DNA from: Madurella fahalii
Lineage: Eukaryota; Ascomycota; Sordariomycetes; Sordariales
Length of the DNA: 64,000 bases
NCBI GenBank assembly: GCA_029876055.1
Contig: CM056874.1
Location: 8,184,001-8,248,000, forward strand
Direction: 5' to 3'
The translations under genes were made by a program, and so were the position numbers. Shown piece after piece: positions 1-10,841 of the stretch (position 1 is the first letter of the stretch; each line of letters opens with the position of its first letter). The notes below the pieces were generated by a model. The model searched no databases. It saw only the letters and a program-made list of their open reading frames with translations, and was not told where the DNA came from.

Positions 1-2174
1 TACAACACTCCGTGACGCTCACGAACTCGACAGATTCTATCGCCGACTCCCAGGTATTGTTCGGCATGCCTTCCGGGGGAGCTCACGCGGACGAAGCCGG
101 TGCTTCTTCCGCCAATTCGGTCACAGGCCAAGTTGAACGGACTTTCACCGGCTATGTCGTAGCGTCTCCTCGCCATGATAAGGAATCTTCTAGGGTTGGA
201 GTCCACCGAGAACGCTACACCAGCCACACCCGGCTTTCCGCGGGCGAATGCCCCGAGAACCGCCCGGTCACCGACTCTGACGCGGATCCCTTCGAGTACG
301 ACCGCGATTCGTATACCATCTTTCTCATGCCTGCCAGGGAGAGGGAGGTCAGCGCTGCCCTCCGTTGTTTCAGTGGCGCCAGTGCAGATGCAAATGTAGG
401 CAGCGCACCAGCATCACTGGGGCAGGAGCAGGTTCTGCCGGCATCAGTTTCCTCAGCCGACGCGCCGCAGACAGTCAACGTCGCGGCCCAGCAGAGCAAT
501 CCCTTCTTCGAAAAATTGCACTCCTACCAAACCCCGCAGGTCCCCCCGGACTGGAAACTTGAAGCTGACTCCAACCTGGTGAGAGTCCCTGTCCGGTATT
601 CAGCCATTCCAGACCAAGCAGCCGCCCACCGGGTCCGAGCCGCCCAGCGTTCAGAAGCCCACTCTCCTGCAGAGAATACCGAGGCTGTCATGAGCGATGG
701 TGGTGACTGGGAAACTGTTGGTACCAGCGTAGGCCAGTTTGACAGCAATCGTGCGTTTGCTTCGGACATAGGCCTAGCCCGAACCCATCCAGTGAAGATT
801 ACTGGCAGCAGCATCGCAGACTATTCAGACGGAAACAGTCTCCCGCCGGCCTCTTCCGATGCATTTTCGTCGACAGATCGGATCTTGCAGCATCCCTCTC
901 CCCGTCGTGATGACGTTCCCCGCTATCGCAGGACTCTGAGGGACACAGGTCGCCCAATATTCCCTGCAAAACCTCGCATTCACCGCGTCAACGGCTATCT
1001 TCAGAACCCCACCCGGCTCTTCACGGAGCCCACATCTAGCGGAAGCGGTAGATCCTCGGCGAGGCATCATTTGATTGAAAAGCTCAGCGCCTCAATTCGA
1101 TCCCGCACTGCTAAGGAACGAGGGCAGTTCCGGCACCCTTCGGACCATGCGCATCAGTGGTCCAAGTTTAGATCTCGCGATTCGTTTGGCTGGTTCGAAA
1201 CGGACCGCGATGATGCCCGTAGTTCTCAGAAGCGCCAGGAGAATGAGTGTTCATCATCGGAGACACTGGTGAAAGAGGAAGCCAGCAGCGCGGTCGCCGA
1301 GGCAATCCAGCGAGTTTTGACTATGCCTGCCACAGCCGGGTCTTCGGCCGATGACCTGGAGCGGGGTGATACCTCGACTGAAGCAAACAGGTCTCTTGCA
1401 TCCCCCACCCTGTTCAGTTTTCCATTGATAAGCCTGGAGGAGGCTGCCAGGCGCGAGGCGTCGAGGATCGAGAGCGGTGAAGATGATCTGACCATCACAA
1501 GTGGCACAAGGACCCGGAACGATTCCAGCATTGGCTCCTCGAGAGCAACCCAGAGAACCACGCCTCCTACCCCCCACATCACTATGCCGATCCAAGCTCA
1601 CTGCCGTCGTCTCACGCCCGCGTGTATCCAGAGCTGGGCTGTTGCAGACCCCGGATACCCCGGATCTATGCAAGATGTCTCTCTATTCACTAACCCCAGA
1701 AGCCCCCCGACAGCTCCTCGGCGGACAATCATTCTTCGCGGCTCCTTGAGGCGCAGTTTCAGCCCCCCCGCATTGCCGACAGTCCTCGACTCGCCCCGCC
1801 TCTTCCGGGGCCGACTTCGGGACGGAGGCCGACGCACAACTGCCACACCGGACCTCCACCGCATCGCCAACTCGGAGTCCACTGGTCCGTGGGGCCACTT
1901 GACGGATGATGCATACCTGTCATGGGACGCGCGGAGGCGTCGAAAGGCATTCTACTATGTCATGTGCATCCTGTGCATCCTTCCCTTCTTGGCTCCCTTG
2001 GTCTACCGGGGCACCTTTGACTCGATCCTCACATGGTACACACACGGTGAGACGGGCCAACTCAGCCGTCGGCAACGGCGCGGCGTCTTGATCTTGGGGA
2101 GCGCTGCCTCGGCCGTCTGGCTGTGCGCGATTGCCGTTGTCGTCACGCTCGCTGTCAACGATAGGCTTGCTTAG
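1..2174 (+). CDS. Serine-rich fungal protein with C-terminal membrane segments (5' truncated)
   Basis: The frame is open from the left edge of the window, so the true start probably lies outside. The first ATG in frame is at 66, and a GTG at 12 is not a likely fungal start. The visible part is about 720 residues. Most of it is Ser/Thr/Arg/Pro-rich and looks disordered, with no domain I recognise. The last 75 residues hold two hydrophobic stretches, around residues 640-660 (FYYVMCILCILPFLAPLVY) and 692-716, separated by a basic loop (RRQRR). This suggests a tail-anchored or double-pass membrane protein with a long cytosolic N-terminus. Sordariomycete genomes carry such proteins under the loose label 'serine-rich protein', with function unknown. 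No intron is needed in the visible part. I am sure it is a gene and cannot assign a role. Confidence 0.75.
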   Translation, partial: QHSVTLTNSTDSIADSQVLFGMPSGGAHADEAGASSANSVTGQVERTFTGYVVASPRHDKESSRVGVHRERYTSHTRLSAGECPENRPVTDSDADPFEYDRDSYTIFLMPAREREVSAALRCFSGASADANVGSAPASLGQEQVLPASVSSADAPQTVNVAAQQSNPFFEKLHSYQTPQVPPDWKLEADSNLVRVPVRYSAIPDQAAAHRVRAAQRSEAHSPAENTEAVMSDGGDWETVGTSVGQFDSNRAFASDIGLARTHPVKITGSSIADYSDGNSLPPASSDAFSSTDRILQHPSPRRDDVPRYRRTLRDTGRPIFPAKPRIHRVNGYLQNPTRLFTEPTSSGSGRSSARHHLIEKLSASIRSRTAKERGQFRHPSDHAHQWSKFRSRDSFGWFETDRDDARSSQKRQENECSSSETLVKEEASSAVAEAIQRVLTMPATAGSSADDLERGDTSTEANRSLASPTLFSFPLISLEEAARREASRIESGEDDLTITSGTRTRNDSSIGSSRATQRTTPPTPHITMPIQAHCRRLTPACIQSWAVADPGYPGSMQDVSLFTNPRSPPTAPRRTIILRGSLRRSFSPPALPTVLDSPRLFRGRLRDGGRRTTATPDLHRIANSESTGPWGHLTDDAYLSWDARRRRKAFYYVMCILCILPFLAPLVYRGTFDSILTWYTHGETGQLSRRQRRGVLILGSAASAVWLCAIAVVVTLAVNDRLA

Positions 2175-3007
2175 GTTCGTTCACGCTATCATTATCATCA
2201 CCATATTGTCGGTGGGGTGAGTAGGGGATCGAGGGTGTGTTGAAGAGATCTTGATGGGCGGCAGATTTCTTTTTCGAGTTAACGGCCATTTTCTTCTTCT
2301 TTTTGTATGGGCGGCGCAGTGATGGATGCTGCCTTTAGGGGGCTTTTGCGATGCGTTCATGCCGTCGTCTATGACGTTTGTATGCTGTTTAGGGGAGGTC
2401 CCTTCTTTGAATCTGGGCGGGCATCCGGGTGGGACAGTCACAGCCAAGGAGTTAATGCAGGCGAGACAAAAGTGAAGTCAGGATTGACGGGTGGGTTGTA
2501 TGGTCGGTCTTTTTCTTCTAGGCCCATGCCGGATCTTTGTTAACTAGGACTGTTTCACCTCTGAGGCTGGCCTTGAGCAAGGCGTCAAAAAGTACAGTCG
2601 TGCATTCTACTACTAAACGCAGCACCTTGATACAGAGTGATCGGATTGTGATGTGATGGTTTTGCCAGCCAATAAGAATGAGCCCCAGCTTGTAAAATTG
2701 TTATTATGCTCTGGACGGATGCCATGTTGATGTAATGCTTTTTTTTATTGGAAATTACTGTACTATGAGTGTGTCCGGAAAATAATAAGCAAACCACTAG
2801 ATCCCTGGAGGACAGCTTTCATCCATCTCCCTTGTCGGTCGTCCTAGACTTCCCGATACCTGTGCTGTACCCCTATTCAGTATTGACCACCACCACCACC
2901 ACCACCACCTACGTATTCTTCAGATCAAAGTTGAGAGGGTAGGTCTACCCTCCCCGTTCCGCTCCCCACTGGATTTAAACAATGAGGGAGATAGACACAC
3001 ACACTCG
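2175..3007. other. Intergenic region between convergent genes, with CAC repeat
   Basis: This is the shared 3' flank of the serine-rich protein gene and the ABC transporter gene. It is relatively AT-rich, with pyrimidine tracts and poly-T/poly-A patches (for example near 2741-2750) suited to polyadenylation signals. A short (CAC)n trinucleotide run lies near 2889-2909. No convincing coding sequence was seen. Confidence 0.6.
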
Positions 3008-6000
3008 CTAGTTACTCCCGCTACTCCCCGCTTCCGTTTCATCGTCCCTTGCCTTCCCCTTCCCATTACCATTCCCATTGCTACTGTGGTCATAGCCAAA
3101 GACGATGCCCCTCAGCTTATCCCTCTCCCCGCTCTCCTCGCACATAGCCCTGAACATCCCGCCCTCCAACTCCCACAGCTCCCGGGGGGTGCCAAACTCG
3201 GCGACGCGGCCGTCGCTGAGGACGAGGACGCGGTCAAAGTCGGCGATGGTGCTCAGGCGGTGGGCGATGACGAGCAGGGTGGCGTCGCCAAACTCCTCGC
3301 GGATGGAGCGCTGGATGAGCGTGTCGGTGGCCATGTCGACGGCCGAGGTGGCCTCGTCAAGGACCATGACGCGCGGCCGGGCGACGATGGCGCGCGCCAG
3401 GCAGAGCAGCTGGCGCTGGCCCTGCGAGAGGTTGAGGCCGCCCTCCGAGATGGGCGACGAGAGCGAGTGGAAGATGTTTGCGTTCTTCGGCGAGCTTGTG
3501 GAGGGGGTTGAGGTGCCAGACTGGGAGGGAGCAGCTGCCGCTGAGTCTTGGGGTGCGACGAGATGGACGCGCTCGAGGCAGTCGCGGAGCTCGGCGTCGG
3601 TGTGCTTGTCGAAGGGGTCGAGGTTGCTGCGGACGGTGCCTGAGAAGAGGACCGGGTCCTGAGAAAGAGAGAGGGCAAAGTTAGGTTGGGCCGGTTAATC
3701 GGGGGATGAACGGGGTATATGTACGCACCTGCGGAATGATGGCCAACCGTGAGCGGAGGTCATGCAGCCGGATCTTGGATATGTCCAGTCCGTCGATGTG
3801 GATGCTGCCAGAGCGGGCTTCCAAGAATCGGAACAGGGCGAGCGTCAGGGATGACTTGCCCGCGCCGGTGCGGCCGACGACGCCGATTCTCTCGTTTCGG
3901 TTGACGCTGAAGGTCAGGCCCTTGAGGACGGGGGGGAGGTCAGGGGCATATCCAACAACTAGGTCGTTAACCTCGATTCGACCCTCGGTAGGCCACGCAG
4001 CCGGCGGGCGCTTGCCGTCGAGGGACTCGGTGGGTAGCTCGGTGTACTAAGAAAATTATATTTAATATTACCTTGGCTCTCTGGGCTAAGATGGATTGCG
4101 TACCTCGATAATCCGCTCGGCAGCGTTCATGTTCAGCTCCACAGCGGCATAGAGCCGGATGGTCCAGACCACACAGCTGGAGAACTCCAGAGCAAACGCC
4201 AGCGCGAAGCCTGCCAGAGCCGAGTTGATCGCAGGAGTGCGTATGATGAGGATAGCCACAAAACTTGAGAAGAACGAGCCGACCAGAGCCATTCTCCATC
4301 CCATCCACCGGTTGAACAGCCACAGATGCCATGTCGAAGTCGAGTAGTCGTCGATCCGTCTGTACATGCGCTCCACGTAGACTTGTGCCTTGTCGAAGCC
4401 GCGGATGGTGGTGACGCCGGTCAGGGCAGAGCCGAACTGCTCAAAGACGGGTGACTTTGTTGTGCTCTCTAGCCGCTTAACGGGCCTGGCGGCGTTTAGG
4501 TAGAGGACTGCAAAGTAGAGACAGATGAGGAGGAGAATGCCGGCCAGGAGGACAATGTATGGTGATACGAAAAGGCCGGCGACAACGACCGCTATAAGTC
4601 CCAAGAACGAATTCGCGCCAAAGCTCACAGAGTTGGCCAACTGCGAGTCAATAATGTTGAAGTCGGCCGTGTACCGGTTGAGAATGCGGCCGACTGGGAC
4701 GGTGTCAAGCCATCGGATCGGGGTTCGGAGAATGGTAAAGTTAAGTTTAGCGAAGAGCTTACGGCTTGCACGGACCGAGCCGACGTAGATGTACAGAAAT
4801 CTCAAGGTGCCGATGATGGAGGACGCGACGGCTAGGGCGATATAGATACCGAGATAGAAGCTCAGAGTGCCATCGAATCCAACCGAAGGCGCGGCCATTG
4901 CCTGTATCGACGTCTGGCGAACACCTTCAGCATAGTAGTAGCCGTAATCGCTCGAGGTATTAGGCCCTTGCTGGGCACGAACGCTCTGCTCTTCGTAGCT
5001 GCCCGTCCATATCTTGAGCCACCATGACCGTCCTGTGGGCTTGTTAGTTTGGGTAGGCACTTGATAGGCAGGGGTTGAACGCCATTAGCTTACCAAGCGA
5101 GAAGCCTTGTACAGCAGTGAACAGGAGTAGCGCAAAACCCCAGTAGAGCCAGCCGCCGCTGTCTTTGAGGTAGGTGAGGTAGATGTGTTTCTGGACAGCC
5201 CCTTGCTCGCGAGACTCCTCTTCGACAAACTTGCGTGCCGTAGTCTTGGACGTCACCTTCCTCAGAGTACCGCCGTCCGCAGCATCTTCTTCGGCGGAGG
5301 CGCTGTCCGAGTTCACTGCTGTGGCCAGTTCGTCGGCGTCAATCTCATCGGCCGTCTGTTCATGGCTCTTGATCTTCTGGAGCGTGCCTTCTTCGCGCAA
5401 CTCCGAGAGCAGACCAGCGTGCAAGATACCGCCATTGCCCAGCTCCACCAGATACTTGGTCTTCGACTCGCAGAGAGCAACGTGGTGGGTGACAAGGATC
5501 CTGGTCCGTCCAGCGGCAAGCTCTCCATTTAGACACTTTTCAAAGATGTGACGGCCCACGTGCGCGTCCACGGCACTAAAGATATCATCCAGAACCAGGA
5601 TGCCGGCCCTGGAGTAGATGGCCCGAGCAAGCGTGACACGCCACTTCTGGCCGCCACTGAGGTTGATGCCGTTTGCTCCAATCTCCGTGCTTTCACCGTC
5701 TGTGAGCATCTCTAGATCCTTCTTCAGGGCACAGACTTCGACGGTCTTTCTGTAACGCTCTTCGTCGTACGGCAGCCCGAAGAGGATATTGTCCTTGATG
5801 CTAGCGTTCTCGATCCAGGGAATTTGCGCCACGTAGGCGATGGCGTTGGGAATAATCCAGTTTCCCCTGTTCGCCTTGTCGTCGTGCCTTTCGGACAGCG
5901 GTGGAGCTGCCGGCACATACAAGGTACCTCCCAAGACATCCACTTCCCCCAAGATGGCGGCCAGCATCAGGCTCTTCCCTGTCCCCGTCTTTCCCGAGAT

Positions 6001-8006
6001 AACCGAGAGTTCACACTTGGGGAATGTGACGTTGACGTTGCGGAGAACAAACCTCTCCTCTTCATCGATCTTCTCGTCCGACGGCCAGGCGATGGAGGCG
6101 TTGTCGAAGGACACCTCGTCGGAGTCCTTGGAAATTTTGGACACCTCTGGAGAGTTGAGGTATTCTTCAATACGCTTGATAGAGACCCAGGCATCTAGGA
6201 GATCCGTGGTGAGCTCCGGAATCACCGATAGTGTCATCTCAAGGGCCTTGAAGACGCCAAGACTAACGAAGGCTACGGACGGGGCCAGCGACCCGTTGAT
6301 GACCGCATACACAGCGAGGGAGATGGCGGACAGGAGAATGGGGCTTGTCACCCAGCAAGCAATCAGTGCCGTGTCGTTCATGAAGACATTCCAGACGGCG
6401 CCAAGTTCTCGCTCACGGACAGCACCAATCTTATTCTCCCAGTCCGGTTCCAGGGCCGAGAATTTGATCTGTCGAATTCCTTGCAAGGCCTCGGTGACAA
6501 CCTCCATCTTCTCGTCCCTGACTTTCATCAGGCGGTCCTGAGCCGCAGCGTACTTCTTCGAGAAGTAGATATTGACGGGCATGATGGCGAGCATGGCCGA
6601 GAAGCCAGCCAGGAGCGCCTGCCATCCCAGAAGGCTGATCAAGAACGCGAGTGACACGATGAGCTTGAAAAGACTGCCCGGGAACAGGTACTGGAAGGTG
6701 CAGAAATCAGATATTCTCTTCCCGTCTACGCCTATCAGGTTCACAGTGCTCTGCTTGGTCTTTTTTAGCTCTTCTGAGTCGTCCTCATCTGCGCCCACCT
6801 CTTGCTGGTCCGTGGATGCTGGCTCCTCTACCGCATCTGCGCACTCCGTCTGGCCCTTCTTCTTGGATTTGGTAGCGCCTTTTACATCCTTTCGGCGCAT
6901 CGCCTTCTCAAAGATGAGAGCCGAGAGCTGAGCGCGAATCGGGATGTGGAGATCGGAGAACGACAGCCAGAAAACGTAGGATTCGACCCATGACTGGGCA
7001 ATGATGGCAACCGCGAGCCACACCACCCAGATATATACCTCGACGCCGTGGACGAGGTCGGGTTGGCGGCGCTCAAGCAATCTCAGCAACTGCAAAATCA
7101 CCCACTGCGGAGCAAAGTTCAGGACCGAAGTGCAGAGAGTCAGGAACCACTGCACGGCGAACGCCTTCTTGTGGGCCAGCACGAGATCAAGCCAGAGACG
7201 GTGGCGGTTCTCACGTTTCTTCCAGCTGGCAGACATAGACGCGGCGCGCGTAAAGTGGTCTGGTCGAGTGAGGTCGGCCAAGTCCAGGTCCTTTTTCCTC
7301 GACGCAAGTTTGAGAATGTCGTTTGGCCACGCAAACGTGAAGCGGCTAAACGCGGACGCAGTGAACATCCGGTCCACCAACTCTCCGCGGTAGAACACAT
7401 CGGGTCTCCTGGGAATGCAGAGGCTCGCGACGGCGAGGCATATGCTCGGGACAAGCTCAGCTAAGTGAAGCGCGAAAGACTCTTGCGAGACGTGATGCGC
7501 AGAGCCGGCAATCTGGGATTGCGCGAGAATGATTCCGGTAAGAACTATAGATGAGAGGAACGTGTAGATGCCGAGATTATAGGCCTGGACTGAATTCCTG
7601 CTCGAAGCTATGGCCACAGCCTGGAACAGCAAGATACCCTGCATGCTATGTCAGCCATATCGGCAGGTATAGAAAGGTTTTGTCGGCGGCTCTGGCTTAC
7701 CCAAGCTCCTATATCCAGCACGTCCATCAACTGAAGCTTGTCTCCTCGTGGCGACACCACGAGGACGGCAACGGAAATGGCACAGCCAGCCGCCGCGGAG
7801 AGTAGGACGAGGAACTTTGGCCATTTGGCCGAGTAGGCTTTCATCGATTCTAGGGTTGCCTTGCCGTCGGCATCCTCGTACGTATCTTGCTTGGCATCTC
7901 GCCTGGTGAGCCGTGCCACGATGGTGGACACTGCGGGGATGGAACAGAGTCCGATGAGCGTGATGCCCGTCCCGACGACTGCCAGCATGGAGCCATTGTC
8001 CTTCAT
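3008..8006 (-). CDS. ABCC/MRP-type full-length ABC transporter (Ybt1/Vmr1-like)
   Basis: Five exons: 8006-7701, 7638-5094, 5032-4104, 4046-3729 and 3658-3008, giving 1582 residues. All four introns are GT-AG and keep frame. An N-terminal hydrophobic region (about residues 1-190) resembles the extra TMD0 of ABCC proteins. Two TMD-NBD halves follow. NBD1 has Walker A GKTGTGKS near 651, signature LSGGQ near 763 and Walker B ILVLDD. The Asp in place of the catalytic Glu in NBD1 is usual for this subfamily. NBD2 has Walker A GRTGAGKS near 1318, signature LSQGQ near 1444 and a canonical VLDEATSAVD. A charged Lys/Glu/Asp linker splits TMD1, as in the Ybt1/Vmr1/Nft1 group. By family it should pump conjugated organic anions, bile acids or xenobiotics across the vacuolar or plasma membrane. 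The exact substrate cannot be read from sequence. Confidence 0.93.
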
Positions 8007-10841
8007 TGTCAGCTGCGATGGATGCAGACGATGTCGACCGTGGAGAAGAATCCTGCTGCAGCGGTTTTCGAGCGCGCCGATCTGCTCGCTCTCGACCCGG
8101 TCCCCCGATTACGGCGCGGGCAATGTCGATTCGCTTTGCAGTCCCAAATGTCTCCTAGAACGATTATCACGGAATGTTGGTGGAAATTACGAACCAGCTC
8201 CAACTCGCGATCCAATTGAACCTGGCGGATCCGGTGGCTGGGAGGAGAAGAAGAAGGAATCGGCGGCGGAAAGGATCATCTGAATAATAACCCGTAATCT
8301 ACTCTGTAGACACTATGTATGTAACTTTACATGTATAGTACGGTGGTACATAAACTGGTGCGGTTTTCTCAATGAGTAGCAGGGGGAAAAAATTCGGGGG
8401 ACCACATGCCGCCGCAAATGCTGCTTACCTTAGAAAGGCATGTCGCTGAAGCTTGACTCATGCGGTGAAGGTGCGGCGAAGTGGTGGGAAGGAACTTGCG
8501 AGATAGGACTCTTCCGATTCGCCGCAGGTGTTCTCCAGCAGAGAACTGGATCCAGCGCTTTTTTGCGGGGTGCCGCTTCTCCTCCCCATCGATCCGAGCA
8601 TCCGACCCTTCCTATCTCGCCGAGAACGGGGCCGGCACTTCTTCCCACACAAGTCGCAGTAGGAGTCCATATCTACACGTATATAGCGGGAAGAGGCGGG
8701 AATCTTCATTTTGCCAGCCGGGCTCTGCCAAAGCACCTTCCACTGACAGTCTGGGTGCTCTGGCGGTGTGCTACCCTTATCGACAACTGCATGCCATGCG
8801 GTCCCTTCGGCGCACCATCGTGGCAGGATCCAATGTATCACCACGGGTCGCCTCCCCGGACCGGAGCTGGGGCCGTGCGCAGCTCGATGGACACAGTACA
8901 TTGCTATGTTGACAAAGCCTTTACGGCCCACGCAAGTGATACGGATATGCTGTGCTCAGGCAGCGCTGATTCTCGCTTGTCTGAGTGTATCCGAGGCGGA
9001 AGATGGAGTGCGACATGGAAAGCCGCTGCCTTGGAGTAACCATTCACATCCCCCCCACAAGTCCTTTGGTGTAGCCCGTCTTGATTGATCATTCCAGGCA
9101 GAGGCGAATTCTGATTGGGTAAGTCCAGACTCAGATTAGAATAACCTACAGTGATCGGTGGTAGCCCTGAGATCGAGCCTTTACCGTTCGAATCATGGAG
9201 TGACCTGCCTAATAAGAGGATACCCTCCACCTTTCCCACAGCTGGCTTGGCAGCCCAGCAAGGCGGAGCGGAGACCGAGTTGGCGGCTCGGTTTGGGGGC
9301 CCGCCCTTCTGGCAGGTAGCCATCACAGCATGCAGGCAGTAAAGTCTGGGATGTTGGATACATCGTTGGGCCATGCGAACCACTCTCTCTTCAGCTACCC
9401 TGCTTTTTGTTTCGGAAGATGTGGACATGCTTTTTATCACCGAGCCCCAGAAAGATTACCCCGTATGCACACGGGAGGCGGCTGCATCCGATTGTCGGGG
9501 AAGCGAAGACGTGCAGTAGCAGCAGCAATACCCCGTTAGCACTGATGAAGGGCTGAGACTTTAACATTCTCAAAGGTTGACCCTCTTATTCCAACACGGC
9601 GTGGATACGGCTGAATAAGTTATAAAGGGCGTCGCGACTCGGAGGTGCACATATCTCACTAAAGCCTTGTCTTTGCGTGTTACAGCAGGCCGAGAGTCAC
9701 CAGCGGCGGAGTTCCCGCTCACACCGGGGGCGTTGGTCAGCATCAGGACACTTCATTGGGCCAGTGGGACTGTGGTATCGTCTTCTGCAGGCCAGGTGCC
9801 GTCTGACACGCATTGATCCGCTGGATAACCATTTGCTCGCTAATCCAGGATCCTGCAAGGCCCAATTGCCCAGGGCCGATGTCTCGCCTTGTGCATGAAA
9901 ATGGGTTTGCGAAGATCTGAGGCACAGGACCTCTCTCCCCAGCTGCAAAGGATGCCTTGTTGCTAAGTCCCCGCCGCTGCGAGCCGGCCGCTGTCCGAGA
10001 CTTGCAGTGTAAGCGCCGGAACCAACCTTCCAAGGTAGCAGGATTATGTGGTAGCGAATGGGATCGATAAGAAAGAAGACGAATTTTTGCTAGCAAAGTA
10101 CTTGGTAAATGCTCTTGAACAAGCGGAAGTACACATCTACGGTACCGGGTGGGTGAGGTGCTGTGAAGGGAACAATGCCAGTTGATGGCTGGAGCGAGAA
10201 AACCGTGACGGGGTGGGAAGGGAGTGAAAGTCCGTTCGAGGGGAGGTATCCGCTCTCCTGATTGGTCCGTCCACGACGCCAAACGCGACTCCCAGCAGGA
10301 GGCGTGGTGTGGACAAGGATTAGTTCCCTGGTAGTGGCTCCAAACCCGAACGACTTCCACTGCATCCCGCAACCGACAACGACGGTGCTGGTTGCCCTTC
10401 TGTACGGGCATCGGGAGAAGATCCGCCTACTAGCACTTTCAAAAGACTGCACGCCCCTGTTCGCTTGTGTGCATGCACCAAGACTCTCATCGTCTCTTCC
10501 TTGCCTGGCGAAGGTGTCGGCTTGACCCCTGCCTTGAGCTGTCCCAAGTGCACTTGAGTGGCACGAGCTGCAAGCTCCCGGTATTCGCTCCGCTTTTATT
10601 ACTTTCCTTCGACCAACACCACCATCTTCGACCCGAACCGACAACAATTAACCCTGCCTTCTCCGGACTTTGGCCAATTGCCCTACACCGAGTATTGGTT
10701 GTGGTCTCGAGGCTCGAAAATCGCGTGAGCATTACCTGAACTCGATTCCAAATCCAAGACTGCAGCTGTGGATTGGAAGCAGCAGACGGCGGTTTGCGGG
10801 CACCTCCATGACAGCCGCCCTGCAACCGATTCGGTTCCAAG
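8007..10841. other. 2.8 kb gene-free region
   Basis: This is the divergent intergenic space between the ABC transporter and the CAF-1 subunit gene. It has several open frames (for example 8440-9039 plus and 9743-10411 minus), but their translations are compositionally odd, rich in Arg/Ser/Pro/His, with no recognisable domain. An AT-rich stretch lies at 8282-8400. A TATA-like TTATAAAG occurs near 9618, but no gene follows that I can support. It could hold a long promoter, an untranslated transcript or decayed repeats. Confidence 0.5.

Noticed and set aside
8440..9039. 199-codon plus-strand open frame
   Set aside because: No domain, biased composition, overlapped by equally long frames on the other strand and in other phases.
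9186..9205. tRNA-like T-loop (GTTCGAATC)
   Set aside because: The T-stem does not pair and no acceptor stem, D-arm or anticodon arm can be built around it.
9743..10411. 222-codon minus-strand open frame
   Set aside because: Translation is rich in Arg/Ser/His/Pro without any conserved pattern; overlapping frames of similar length exist on both strands.
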